Origin: Aliiroseovarius sp. S1339 | Lineage (GTDB): Bacteria > Pseudomonadota > Alphaproteobacteria > Rhodobacterales > Rhodobacteraceae | Length of the DNA stretch: 64,000 nt | Direction of reading: 5' to 3' | NCBI RefSeq assembly: GCF_023195695.1 | Contig: NZ_JALPQG010000001.1 | Span: 310,001-374,000 of the forward strand | Part shown: one piece after another, positions 1 to 9,324 of the stretch | How positions within the stretch are numbered: the first letter of the stretch is position 1 | Layout of the letters: the number at the start of each line of letters is the position of its first letter | Notes under the pieces: model-generated | Databases searched by the model: none | What the model was told of the DNA's origin: nothing | What the model saw: the letters and a program-made list of their open reading frames with translations, nothing else | Position numbers and translations under genes: made by a program

Positions 1-1089
1 CTTTTTTGGGTGAACCGGGCGGTTAAGCTGTTTGATCAGTTGATTGCCAATGGGCAGACCGCAATGGTGTTTTTGGAATTCTCGGCGATGATTGTGCCCG
101 GCGTGATCGTCTTTATCATCCCGATTGCGTCGTTCGCGGCAGCGGTTTCGGTGACAAACCGGCTGAATTCGGAAAGTGAGCTTGTGGTGGCGCAGGCCGC
201 GGGCTTTGGCGCCTTCCGCTTAGCGCGACCTGTTCTGGTCTTCGGTGTGTTCACCGCGCTGTTCATGCTGGTCCTGACCCATGTTCTGGTTCCGATGAGC
301 CAACTTCGCTTTGCCGAGCGTCAGGCCGAGGTCGCAGAAAACATCACGGCCCGCTTCCTGACCGAAGGCAGTTTTGTGCATCCTGTCGAAGGCGTCACCC
401 TGTATATTCGCGAGATCAGCGCGGCGGGCGAGCTGAAAGACATCTTCCTGTCGGACGAACGCGATCCGGCACAGAAATATACTTATACCGCGAAAAAAGC
501 CCTGATCCTGCGCACCGATGCAGGGCCACGTTTGATCATGTTCGATGGTCTGGCGCAGGTCTTGAACAGCAATAGCCAACGTCTGTCGACCACAGGGTTC
601 AAAAACTTCACCTATGACATCTCGGCCCTTCTGACGGGGCCGATTGGGGGCGACCGCACGGTGACCCAAATTTATACCTCGGAACTGCTGAACCCGCCCG
701 CCGCCACCCTGACCGAGACGGGTGAAACCCGCGCCGCCCTGCGCGCCGAGGGCCATTTCCGCAACGCTCAGGCATTGTATTCTATTGTCACTGCGATAAC
801 CGGGTTTTCCATGTTGATCGTCGCGGGGTTCAGCCGATTTGGGCTATGGCGGCAAGTTGTCATGGCGCTTGGCGCGGTTGCGCTATTGCAGACTCTGGAC
901 AATACGATGCTTGATCTGGCGCGCCGCGCAGATGGCAGCTTGTGGCTTGTCTATGTTGCGACTGTTGTCGGCGCGCTTTTCAATATCGTGGTGCTGAACA
1001 TGGCCAGCCGTCCGTCGCCAAGCGACATGCGCCTGCGCCGACGCACGCTGCGTGAAATGACCCGCTTGCCCGCCGGAGGCACGGTATGA
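1..1089 (+). CDS. lptF: LPS export permease LptF, 5' end missing
   Basis: Inner-membrane permease subunit of the LptB2FG exporter, which extracts lipopolysaccharide from the inner membrane and passes it to the LptC/A/D bridge. The reading frame is already open at base 1 (it reads LFW before the GTG at 10), and the first visible residues VNRAVKLFDQL match the region just after the first membrane helix of YjgP/YjgQ family proteins, so the real start is upstream of the window and the GTG at 10 is internal. Visible parts are membrane helices near the start, a central periplasmic beta-rich domain, then three hydrophobic helices near the C terminus. The stop overlaps the lptG start (ATGA at 1086-1089), so the two are translationally coupled. 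The family is secure; F rather than G is inferred from order. Confidence 0.93.
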   Translation, partial: LFWVNRAVKLFDQLIANGQTAMVFLEFSAMIVPGVIVFIIPIASFAAAVSVTNRLNSESELVVAQAAGFGAFRLARPVLVFGVFTALFMLVLTHVLVPMSQLRFAERQAEVAENITARFLTEGSFVHPVEGVTLYIREISAAGELKDIFLSDERDPAQKYTYTAKKALILRTDAGPRLIMFDGLAQVLNSNSQRLSTTGFKNFTYDISALLTGPIGGDRTVTQIYTSELLNPPAATLTETGETRAALRAEGHFRNAQALYSIVTAITGFSMLIVAGFSRFGLWRQVVMALGAVALLQTLDNTMLDLARRADGSLWLVYVATVVGALFNIVVLNMASRPSPSDMRLRRRTLREMTRLPAGGTV

Positions 1090-2183
1090 AGCTGCACCTG
1101 TATATCGCGCGCCGGTTCATGTTTGCCTTCCTGACCATGCTGGTCGTACTGGGCATGATCTTCGTGCTGCTGGATATGGTGGAAAGCATGCGTCGGTTCG
1201 ATGCTGCTGCGGTGGGGTTTGGCAACATTCTGGGTCTTACCCTTCTGAATGCCCCGGTGTGGATATATCGCATCCTGCCGCTGATCGTCATTCTGGCGAC
1301 GCTTTGGATGTTTCTGAGCCTGTCGCGCAGCTCGGAAATGGTTGTGACACGCGCCGCGGGCCGGTCAGCCCTGAACACGCTGGTATCGCCTGCACTGGCG
1401 GTGTTTCTTTTTGGCGTGATCGCGGTGGCCGTCGGCAACCCGATCGCGGCTGCAACATCAAAGAAATACGAGCGCATTTCCGCGCAATACAAGGGCACCG
1501 GCGGCTCGGTCCTGTCCATTTCAACCGAAGGGGTTTGGCTTCGGCAGGGCAACGAGGATGGCCAAACGGTGATCCGCGCCGTTCGATCTGATCTGGAGGG
1601 CACCAGCCTGTCGGGCGTTACCTTCTTCTCATTTGCGCCCGACGGCCTTCCCACCCTGCGGATTGAGGCGCAAACCGCCAAACTAGAGCCCGGCCAGTGG
1701 GCGTTGACCAAGGCCAAGGTCTGGGACTTGGAAAACGCCGACAATCCCGAGATGGAGGCCGAAGCTTACGACGAATACCTCGTGTCCTCGAACCTGACAC
1801 AGGACCAGATTCGCGACAGCTTTGGCAAGCCAAGTTCGATTTCGATCTGGGAAATGCCACGTTTTATCCGCCAGTTGGAAGCCGCAGGTTTTTCGGCGCG
1901 CGCGCATCAGGTTTGGTTTCAGATGGAGCTTGCGATGCCGTTTTTCATGGTCGCCATGGTACTGATCGGCGCGGGCTTCACCATGCGCCACACGCGGTTT
2001 GGGCGTACGGGGATCATGGTATTGATGGCACTGGTGATGGGCTTCGGGGCTTATTTCATTCGTAACTTCGCCCAGATTTTGGGCGAGAACGGACAGATTC
2101 CCATCATATTGGCCGCATGGGCCCCGCCCATAGCCGCGATCATGATGCCCATGGGGCTTCTGTTACATCTGGAGGACGGGTGA
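1086..2183 (+). CDS. lptG: LPS export permease LptG
   Basis: Second permease half of the LptB2FG lipopolysaccharide exporter. It is 365 residues, usual for the family. The first helix lies at about residues 11-32, further helices follow to about residue 120, then a periplasmic domain and three C-terminal helices (about residues 280-355), the YjgP/YjgQ layout. It overlaps lptF by 4 bases, and its TGA overlaps the lptD ATG (TGATG at 2181-2185). Such tight coupling fits one transcript for the LPS transport machinery. No missing or odd elements are seen. Confidence 0.95.
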   Translation: MKLHLYIARRFMFAFLTMLVVLGMIFVLLDMVESMRRFDAAAVGFGNILGLTLLNAPVWIYRILPLIVILATLWMFLSLSRSSEMVVTRAAGRSALNTLVSPALAVFLFGVIAVAVGNPIAAATSKKYERISAQYKGTGGSVLSISTEGVWLRQGNEDGQTVIRAVRSDLEGTSLSGVTFFSFAPDGLPTLRIEAQTAKLEPGQWALTKAKVWDLENADNPEMEAEAYDEYLVSSNLTQDQIRDSFGKPSSISIWEMPRFIRQLEAAGFSARAHQVWFQMELAMPFFMVAMVLIGAGFTMRHTRFGRTGIMVLMALVMGFGAYFIRNFAQILGENGQIPIILAAWAPPIAAIMMPMGLLLHLEDG

Positions 2184-4333
2184 TGCGCCTTTTGCGCCAA
2201 CTTCGCACCAGCCTGTCGGCACTTTGGCGAGGCCTCGCGATGGCCGCTGCTGTTGTCACGCTGTCCGCGCCTCCCGCGTTGGCAGGACAGGCCAGCTTGA
2301 TTGCGGACTCGGTGCGGGTTGAGGGGAACGGCGCCCTGATCGCTCAGGGCAATGTGGTGGTTCTGTATGAGGGGACGCGTCTGACCGCAACGCGCGTGGT
2401 CTATGAAAAGGCAACCGATAAACTCAGCATTCAGGGGCCGATCACCATTGCCCGCGAAGATGGAACAGTGCTGGTTGCCGAGGCGGCCGAACTGTCGTCA
2501 GACCTGCGCAATGGCATCCTGAAAAGCGCGCGTCTGGTGCTGGACGAACAATTGCAGATCGCAGCCGCCCAGATCAATCGCGTCAACGACCGCTATACAC
2601 AGATGTCGCGTGTGACGGCCTCGTCCTGTCATGTGTGCAAGTCCAACCCGGTGCCATTGTGGCAAATCCGGGCCGACCGCGTGGTGCATGACGAAAAGGC
2701 GCGCCAGCTTTATTTCCATGGGGCACAGGTGCGGGTTGCGGATGTGCCGATCTTCTATCTGCCGCGCCTGCGGCTGCCCGACCCGACCCTAAAGCGGGCG
2801 ACCGGGTTCTTGCCCCCGAAAATCCGCACCAGTTCGACGCTGGGCGTCGGCATTGTCGCCCCGTTTTTCCTGCGGTTGGGCGATCACGCAGATGTCACCT
2901 TGTCGCCGTTTCTGGCCGCCAAGACCACGACGCTTGAACTGCAATACCGCCAAGCGTTCCGCGCGGGCGACATCATGTTTACCGGCGCGGTCAGCCAAGA
3001 CAGCGTCCTGCCTGACCAGACCCGGTATTACGTGTTCGGCAAGGGCCAGTTTGCCCTGCCCCGCGACTATACGCTGAGCTTTGAGCTGCAAGAGGTCTCG
3101 GACCCCGCGTATCTGCTGGATTACGGCTATTCCGATCAGGACAGATTGCGCAATGCCATCACTGTGATGCGCGCGCGCCGTGACGAATTCGTCTTCGGTG
3201 GGATCACCCGCTATGACACGTTGCGCGAATCCGAGCTTCCGATCTTTGACCAGCTGCCCTTCGCGCAGATTGACACGTTTTACGAACGCCGCCTGTTCCC
3301 GCCCTGGCTGGGGGGCGAAGTGCGCGGAAACCTGTCGTGGCAGGCCCACTTCCGCGAAAGCAGCGCTGACATCCTTGGCCGCGATGTGGCCCGGCTTGGC
3401 GCAGGGCTTAGCTGGCATCGCGATTGGGTTGGCCCCGCCGGGATCGTGATCGAAGCTGAAGCAGGCGTTGACGCCAATGTCTACTGGATCGAACAAGACA
3501 GCCGCTTTGTGTCCGAGCAGAGCTTTGCCGCCCCATCCGCCGGTGTCACGCTGCGCTGGCCGATGTCGCGGGTAACATCCTCGGGCGCGGTTGACATATT
3601 AGAGCCCATTGCGCATATCGCATGGTCCGAACAGGTCGGCGCCGACGTCCCCAATGAAGACAGCGTTTTTGTCGAATTTGACGAGGCCAACCTGTTTGAC
3701 CTGAACCGCTTTCCCGGACAAGACCGGCGCGAAGACGGCGCACGCGCCGCCGTTGGGTTAAGCTGGACACGTCATTCACCGTCAGGCTGGGCGTTCACGC
3801 TGGCCGCAGGTCGGGTGTTTCGGGAAGGCGGGTTTGATCAATTTACCAACGCATCAGGGCTGGCGGGCGACCGCTCGGACTGGTTGTTGGGGGCGCATGT
3901 GAACATGGGCGGGCGGTTCGCGCTGCAGGGCCGTGCCCTGCTGGACGACGATTTCGCAATCACCAAATCGGAAACCCGCGCCGCCTATCTGGCCGAGGAT
4001 TTTGAGGTCAGCGCCGCCCATATCTGGGTGATCGAGGACATCGCCGAAAACCGCCCGGACCCGACCCACGAGCTGCGCCTGGACGGGTCATATCAGTTCA
4101 GCGACTTCTGGCGTGTGTCCGCAGATGGCAGCTTTGATCTGGAAGCCCGTCAAGCCACCCGCGCCGGGTTGGGTCTGCAGTATCAAAATGAATGCCTTTT
4201 TGTGGATGTTTCCCTCTCGCGTCGTTTCACATCCTCGACTAATGTGACGCCAACAACGGATTTCGGCTTTAAGGTCGAACTGACCGGTTTTGGCGGCGCG
4301 CGCGGCAAGACAGCCCATAAATGCGGCGGCTGA
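2183..4333 (+). CDS. lptD: LPS-assembly outer-membrane protein LptD
   Basis: Outer-membrane beta-barrel that inserts lipopolysaccharide into the outer leaflet. I take the ATG at 2183, which overlaps the lptG stop and begins a clear signal peptide (MRLLRQLRTSL, then a hydrophobic stretch ending PPALA before GQA); an upstream in-frame ATG at 2117 lies inside lptG and would bury that signal. The product is 716 residues: signal peptide 1-34, an OstA/LptA-like N-terminal domain to about residue 145, and a long beta-strand-rich barrel. Cysteines in SSCHVCKS and in the C-terminal QNECLF could form the disulfides known to matter in this family. The neighbours lptFG and surA support the call. Confidence 0.95.
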   Translation: MRLLRQLRTSLSALWRGLAMAAAVVTLSAPPALAGQASLIADSVRVEGNGALIAQGNVVVLYEGTRLTATRVVYEKATDKLSIQGPITIAREDGTVLVAEAAELSSDLRNGILKSARLVLDEQLQIAAAQINRVNDRYTQMSRVTASSCHVCKSNPVPLWQIRADRVVHDEKARQLYFHGAQVRVADVPIFYLPRLRLPDPTLKRATGFLPPKIRTSSTLGVGIVAPFFLRLGDHADVTLSPFLAAKTTTLELQYRQAFRAGDIMFTGAVSQDSVLPDQTRYYVFGKGQFALPRDYTLSFELQEVSDPAYLLDYGYSDQDRLRNAITVMRARRDEFVFGGITRYDTLRESELPIFDQLPFAQIDTFYERRLFPPWLGGEVRGNLSWQAHFRESSADILGRDVARLGAGLSWHRDWVGPAGIVIEAEAGVDANVYWIEQDSRFVSEQSFAAPSAGVTLRWPMSRVTSSGAVDILEPIAHIAWSEQVGADVPNEDSVFVEFDEANLFDLNRFPGQDRREDGARAAVGLSWTRHSPSGWAFTLAAGRVFREGGFDQFTNASGLAGDRSDWLLGAHVNMGGRFALQGRALLDDDFAITKSETRAAYLAEDFEVSAAHIWVIEDIAENRPDPTHELRLDGSYQFSDFWRVSADGSFDLEARQATRAGLGLQYQNECLFVDVSLSRRFTSSTNVTPTTDFGFKVELTGFGGARGKTAHKCGG

Positions 4334-4368
4334 AACAGGCAGTCGATTGACCGGAACCGAAGATTGAG

Positions 4369-5682
4369 ATGACGAAGAGCAGATCGGACAGAAAAATGGC
4401 GAAACGCATGATCAACATCCGCACCAGGACGATAGCGAACCCCCGCTGGGCACAGCGTATCGCCGCAACTCTTGTGGCTGGCCTGCTGATCGCGATGACA
4501 CTGGGTGCCTCAAGTGCGACGGCGCAGAACCTTTTCGCCCCGGTCAAGAAAATCAATGATCGCGTGATCACCGCCTATGAGCTGTCGCAGCGCATGGCCT
4601 TCCTGACCATCCTGAAAGCGCCGGGCAACCTGAACGAACTTGCGATGGAGCAGCTGACCAACGAGGCACTGCAACGCCAAGCCGCCGAGCTTGTGGACGT
4701 GAAGCCCACGGCTGAAGAAGTGCTTGCGGGCATGGAGGAATTCACCGGCCGGTTCAACATGGATGTCGAGACCTTCAACAAGGTCATCGCACAGGCCGGT
4801 ATTGCACCCGAAACCTTTCGCGATTTCGTCTCGGGCGGGGTTGCATGGCGCGCCGTCGTGCGTGCCCGCTGGGCCGGGCGCGTTCAAGTCACCGATGACG
4901 AGGTCGATCGCCAACTTGCGCTGACACGTCCCGGCGCTGGTGTGCGCGTCCTTCTGTCAGAAATCATCCTGCCCGCGCAAACGCCTGCGCAGATGCAAAT
5001 ATCCAATGCCCGCGCCTCGGAACTCAGCCAGATCACCACCCTGCCCGCGTTTGCCTCGGCGGCGCGGCAATATTCTGTGGCACCGTCACGCGGACGGTCT
5101 GGTCGGCTGGAATGGATGGACCTGTCGAACCTTCCGCCTGCCGTCGCCGCCCAAATCCTGCCACTTGCCCCCGGACATGTCAGCGATCCGATTCCCGTCA
5201 AGAACGGCGTCGCGGTTTTCCAATTGCGCGCGATTGAAGAAACAGACACGCCCACGCCAACCAGTGTGACCGTCGATTACGCCACTCTGTTGCTGCCCGG
5301 CGGTCGCACCGAAAAAACACTAACCGAGGCTGCTAAAATCCGCGCCAAGGTGGACCGCTGCGATGACCTTTACGGCGTCGCCAAGGATCTGCCGCCCTCG
5401 CAATTGCAGCGTGAAGCCCTTCCGATGGGTCAGGTTCCGTCCAACTATGCGCTGGAACTGGCCAAACTTGATGAAGGCGAGGTGTCGACCGGTCTGACCT
5501 CGGCGTCCGGTCAGAACCTTGTGTTCCTGATGCTGTGTTCGCGCAGCCGCGACCTGCCTGAAGAAATCAGCCGTGAAGACATTAAGCTGCAATTGCAAAA
5601 CCAACGCCTGCAAAGCTTCGCCAACGCCTATTTGGACGAGCTGAAAGCGGCGGCTTATATCGAAGACTACACCGGCCAATGA
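4369..5682 (+). CDS. surA: Periplasmic chaperone / peptidyl-prolyl isomerase SurA
   Basis: Periplasmic chaperone that escorts unfolded outer-membrane proteins such as LptD to the BAM complex. It has 437 residues from the ATG at 4369; in-frame ATGs at 4396 and 4408 are alternatives and would give a more ordinary signal peptide, which ends near ATAQN (about residue 53). A SurA N-terminal chaperone region spans about residues 54-185, and one parvulin-like domain follows at about 190-290 with the family pattern FASAARQYSVAPS and GRLEWMD. Only one such domain is apparent, as is common in alphaproteobacteria. Its stop overlaps the pdxA ATG (5679-5682). Confidence 0.9.
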   Translation: MTKSRSDRKMAKRMINIRTRTIANPRWAQRIAATLVAGLLIAMTLGASSATAQNLFAPVKKINDRVITAYELSQRMAFLTILKAPGNLNELAMEQLTNEALQRQAAELVDVKPTAEEVLAGMEEFTGRFNMDVETFNKVIAQAGIAPETFRDFVSGGVAWRAVVRARWAGRVQVTDDEVDRQLALTRPGAGVRVLLSEIILPAQTPAQMQISNARASELSQITTLPAFASAARQYSVAPSRGRSGRLEWMDLSNLPPAVAAQILPLAPGHVSDPIPVKNGVAVFQLRAIEETDTPTPTSVTVDYATLLLPGGRTEKTLTEAAKIRAKVDRCDDLYGVAKDLPPSQLQREALPMGQVPSNYALELAKLDEGEVSTGLTSASGQNLVFLMLCSRSRDLPEEISREDIKLQLQNQRLQSFANAYLDELKAAAYIEDYTGQ

Positions 5683-6680
5683 CCCCCAACGCGCGGCCCT
5701 CGGGCACCTTGCTGCCGGTGGCGCTGACCATGGGCGAACCTGCAGGGATCGGCCCGGATATCGCAGGCCCGGCCTTCGCGACTTTGAAAGGCGAGGTTCC
5801 GTTCTTTCTGATCGGCGACCCCGCGCACCTGCCAATAGACACAGCATTCACTGAAATCGCCGCGCCAATCGACGCAATCACTGCGCCCTCGCTGCCCGTC
5901 CTGCCGCATGATTTCGGCGGCGCGCGCAGCGCCGGACAGCCACAGCCTTCGCAGGCTCAACATGTGATCAAAGTGATCGAACGCGCCGTCCACCTGACCC
6001 AAACAGGCGAGGCGCTCGCGGTCTGCACCAACCCGATCCACAAGAAGGCCCTAAAAGATGGCGCGGGCTTTGCCTTTCCCGGCCATACTGAATTCCTCGC
6101 CCATCTGGCCGGTGGCGCAGATGTGGTGATGATGCTGACGTGCGAAGGTCTGCGCGTCGTTCCCGCCACCATCCACATCGCCCTGTCCGAAGTGCCCGCC
6201 GCGCTGACGCCCAAGCTTCTGAAGCAAGTCATCCAAACCACCCATGCGGCATTGATCCACGATTTTGGCCTGACATCGCCGCGCATTGCCGTCGCAGGTC
6301 TGAACCCCCATGCAGGCGAAGGCGGCGCGATGGGGATGGACGAGATCAACATGATCGCGCCTTTACTGGACGGCTTACGCGCAGACGGATTTGACCTGAT
6401 CGGACCGCTATCCGCCGACACCATGTTTCACGCCGCGGCCCGCGCGGGTTATGACGCGGCAGTCTGCATGTATCACGACCAAGCCCTGATCCCGATCAAG
6501 ACCATCGACTTCGCGGGCGGTGTCAACGTCACGCTCGGCTTGCCCTTCGTGCGCACGTCGCCCGACCACGGCACCGCGTTTGACATTGCGGGCACAGGCA
6601 AAGCTGACCCAAGCTCGCTGATCGCCGCTTTGCGCATGGCCCACCAAATGGGCCGCACCCGACAGGAACGTCTTACATGA
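5679..6680 (+). CDS. pdxA: 4-hydroxythreonine-4-phosphate dehydrogenase PdxA
   Basis: NAD-dependent, metal-dependent oxidation of 4-phosphohydroxy-L-threonine in pyridoxal phosphate synthesis. It is 333 residues. The three metal-binding histidines typical of PdxA are visible in [19 protein letters not shown] and [12 protein letters not shown]. It starts inside the surA stop (ATGA) and its own stop overlaps the rsmA start. The surA-pdxA-rsmA order is widely conserved, including in E. coli, which supports the assignment. Confidence 0.97.
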   Translation: MTPNARPSGTLLPVALTMGEPAGIGPDIAGPAFATLKGEVPFFLIGDPAHLPIDTAFTEIAAPIDAITAPSLPVLPHDFGGARSAGQPQPSQAQHVIKVIERAVHLTQTGEALAVCTNPIHKKALKDGAGFAFPGHTEFLAHLAGGADVVMMLTCEGLRVVPATIHIALSEVPAALTPKLLKQVIQTTHAALIHDFGLTSPRIAVAGLNPHAGEGGAMGMDEINMIAPLLDGLRADGFDLIGPLSADTMFHAAARAGYDAAVCMYHDQALIPIKTIDFAGGVNVTLGLPFVRTSPDHGTAFDIAGTGKADPSSLIAALRMAHQMGRTRQERLT

Positions 6681-7516
6681 GCCAGATTGACGGCCTTCCC
6701 CCGCTGCGCGAGGTCATTGCGACCCATGGCCTGATTGCCAAGAAATCCATGGGGCAAAACTTCCTGCTCGACCTGAACCTGACCGCCAAAATCGCGCGCC
6801 TGGCGGGCGACCTCAGCAATTCTGACGTGCTTGAAATCGGCCCCGGCCCCGGCGGGTTGACCCGTGGGCTGCTGGTCGAAGGGGCGCGCAAAGTGCTCGC
6901 CGTGGAAAAAGACAGCCGCGCGATGGCCCCGTTGGCCGAAATTCAAGCGATCTATCCAGACAGGTTGCAGATTATCAATGCCGACGCGTTGGACCTTGAC
7001 CCGTTGGAACACTTGTCCCCACCGATCCGCATCGTGGCCAACTTGCCCTATAATATTGGGACCGAGCTTCTTGTCCGCTGGCTGACGCCGCCAAGCTGGC
7101 CGCCAGTCTGGGACAGTCTGACGCTGATGTTCCAAAAGGAAGTCGCCGAACGGATCGTCGCCCAACCCGGATCAAAGAAGTATGGCCGCCTTGCGGTGTT
7201 GGCCCAATGGCGCACCACCCCGCGCGTGGTGATGGAGCTGCCACCCGAAGCATTCATCCCGCCGCCCAAGGTCCATTCCGCTGTGGTCCATTTCGACGCC
7301 CTGCCCGCCCCGCGTTTCGAGGCGGACGCGGACAAGCTGCAAACCCTTGTCGCAAAAGCATTTGGACAACGTCGCAAGATGCTGCGCGGCTCGTTGAAAG
7401 GCCTTCACCCGCAGATCGAGGATGTGCTGACATCGGTTGGCATCAAACCGACCTCGCGCGCCGAAGAAATCGGGATCGAGGAATTTTGCGCCCTCAGCCG
7501 CGCGCTGTCCTCCTGA
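6677..7516 (+). CDS. rsmA: 16S rRNA (adenine1518/1519-N6)-dimethyltransferase RsmA (KsgA)
   Basis: Dimethylates two adjacent adenines in the loop of helix 45 of 16S rRNA late in small-subunit assembly. It is 279 residues. The SAM-binding motif [16 protein letters not shown] is at about residues 53-68, and the catalytic NLPYN motif of N6-adenine methyltransferases is present. The C-terminal helical region ([14 protein letters not shown]) is also typical. It overlaps pdxA by four bases and is the last gene of the operon; the convergent CLC gene ends 43 bases downstream. Confidence 0.97.
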   Translation: MSQIDGLPPLREVIATHGLIAKKSMGQNFLLDLNLTAKIARLAGDLSNSDVLEIGPGPGGLTRGLLVEGARKVLAVEKDSRAMAPLAEIQAIYPDRLQIINADALDLDPLEHLSPPIRIVANLPYNIGTELLVRWLTPPSWPPVWDSLTLMFQKEVAERIVAQPGSKKYGRLAVLAQWRTTPRVVMELPPEAFIPPPKVHSAVVHFDALPAPRFEADADKLQTLVAKAFGQRRKMLRGSLKGLHPQIEDVLTSVGIKPTSRAEEIGIEEFCALSRALSS

Positions 7517-7559
7517 AAAGTCTCGACTATCCCGCCAAGCGAACAGCCCCTGAACAGCC

Positions 7560-9248
7560 TCAGCTATGCTCCTCTGCCGCCGTGTCCGCCAACACGCGGT
7601 TGAAGGCTTTCAACGCGTCCACATGAAACACCGCGCCCCACAGTTCGGGCGGATCGCCCTCACCGCCCAGCGTCACGACGGGAATAAACTGCGCGCCTGA
7701 GATTTCAAACATTGGCATCACCGCTTCCAATGTGGCATTGCCGTCGACGTAAACGCCTTGTTCGATCAGTTCCCAACATGTCTCCTCGCCCGCCGCGCGC
7801 GCGTGTTCGCGGTCTCGCATGATCGACGCGACGCGCACTGTGGACAGCAGATAAGCCTGCGGACCGGCGGCAAGGTGAATGCCGCGCCGCTCTAACTGGG
7901 TCAGGAAGAAACTGCGGTCCACCCACCGGCTGGCCAAAGCTGTGGATATGGACACCGCGGCCATCACGGCAATGCCTGTCTGCCAGTCGCCCGTCAGTTC
8001 AAACACAATCAGCGTGGTCGAGATTGGCGCACCAAGAACCGCCGCCGCCACGGCCCCCATACCCGCAAGGGCATACAGCGTTTCGGACCCGGACACGTCG
8101 GGAAAGACAGCGGTCGCCACGATCCCAAACGCCAACCCGGTCAGCGCGCCGACCATCAGGGCGGGTGAAAAAACTCCGCCACCCATGCGCCCGGCCATGG
8201 TGATCGCCACCGCCGCAACCTTCACGACGACATAGGTGATGGCCAGGTGCAGCCCCAGCCCCCCCGTCAATGCAGCCGAGGTCGTTTCATACCCAACACC
8301 GATGATATGCGGGTACCAGATGGCAATCGCGCCAAGGATCAACCCGGCGAATGCTGGCCGCAGAACTTTTGGAAGCCGCAATTGTTTCTGCACCGAACTG
8401 CCAACATCCTCGGCCCAGAAAATCGCCCGCATCAGAACGACCGCAACCACACCGCAGACAATACCAAGGATCAAAAAGGCTGGCAGTTCGACGTAAAAGT
8501 CCAACGACCCCTCGGCAGGCAGGATGAATTCGGTCACGCCGCCATATTCGATCCGGTTGATCACAGTCCCGGCCACCGACGCGATGGCGATGGGCGCAAA
8601 GGCGTGCACGGCGAAGTGGCGCAAGACAACCTCTAACGCGAACAGCGCCCCGGCAATCGGTGCGTTGAAACTGGCAGAAACGGCAGCTGCCACGGCGCAG
8701 CCCAGCAGATCACGGCCCGTCACGCCGTTTGCGTTGATCCGCGCGGACACCCAGCTGGAAATCACCGCGGCTAGGTGCACAACCGGACCTTCTCGACCTG
8801 AAGAGCCACCGGTCGACAGCGTAATCATGGACGCCAGCGCCGAACCCAGCCCCGCGCGTTTTTCAACCCGTCCATCCCACAGGGCGGCGCCTTCGATCAC
8901 GTCTGCCACGGCGCGCACGCGGCCGTCATGGGTAAACCAATTCAGGATGATCCCGACCGCCAGCCCGCCAAATGCAGGGATCAGCAGCACCCAATACCAC
9001 GGCAATGTGCCGGCAAAGCTGTGCAGATGCGCCAGATCATCGGTGCCATACAGCGCGGCCTGAAGCGTTTCGATCCCCTTTCGAAACCCCAAAGCGGCAA
9101 ATCCCGACGCGATCCCGATTATCAGGGCAATCAACCAAAACTGAAGTTGGCTTGGCCCTTTTTGAGCCAGAATATGCCAACCGGTAGAGGCTCGCCCGAC
9201 CAAATCCCGCCACGCGCGATCTAAGAACAATTTTAGCCGATTAGGCAT
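7560..9248 (-). CDS. CLC-family chloride channel/transporter
   Basis: Multi-helix CLC chloride transport protein of 562 residues, with about 130 residues of cytoplasmic tail that resemble a degenerate CBS region. The gating-glutamate motif GREGPVV is at residues 151-157 (Glu153), and GGGVFSPALM supplies the GxFxP anion-site motif. Two features are unusual: the canonical GSGIP loop is replaced by GRVRAVADVIEGA, and the residue equivalent to the proton glutamate of E. coli ClcA (Glu203) is a valine, since the sequence reads FNAPIAGALFALEVV. In the known family that pattern is commoner in channels than in proton-coupled exchangers. The transport mode is therefore open. It is convergent with rsmA and divergent from the FAD-oxidase gene. 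Confidence 0.93.
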   Translation of the reverse strand: MPNRLKLFLDRAWRDLVGRASTGWHILAQKGPSQLQFWLIALIIGIASGFAALGFRKGIETLQAALYGTDDLAHLHSFAGTLPWYWVLLIPAFGGLAVGIILNWFTHDGRVRAVADVIEGAALWDGRVEKRAGLGSALASMITLSTGGSSGREGPVVHLAAVISSWVSARINANGVTGRDLLGCAVAAAVSASFNAPIAGALFALEVVLRHFAVHAFAPIAIASVAGTVINRIEYGGVTEFILPAEGSLDFYVELPAFLILGIVCGVVAVVLMRAIFWAEDVGSSVQKQLRLPKVLRPAFAGLILGAIAIWYPHIIGVGYETTSAALTGGLGLHLAITYVVVKVAAVAITMAGRMGGGVFSPALMVGALTGLAFGIVATAVFPDVSGSETLYALAGMGAVAAAVLGAPISTTLIVFELTGDWQTGIAVMAAVSISTALASRWVDRSFFLTQLERRGIHLAAGPQAYLLSTVRVASIMRDREHARAAGEETCWELIEQGVYVDGNATLEAVMPMFEISGAQFIPVVTLGGEGDPPELWGAVFHVDALKAFNRVLADTAAEEHS

Positions 9249-9324
9249 GGTCCCCCGCCCGCGCGGCCCTTCCCAAGATCACGCATTTACCATAAGTTGT
9301 TCCGGCTTTGCTGGGGAGGATGGG

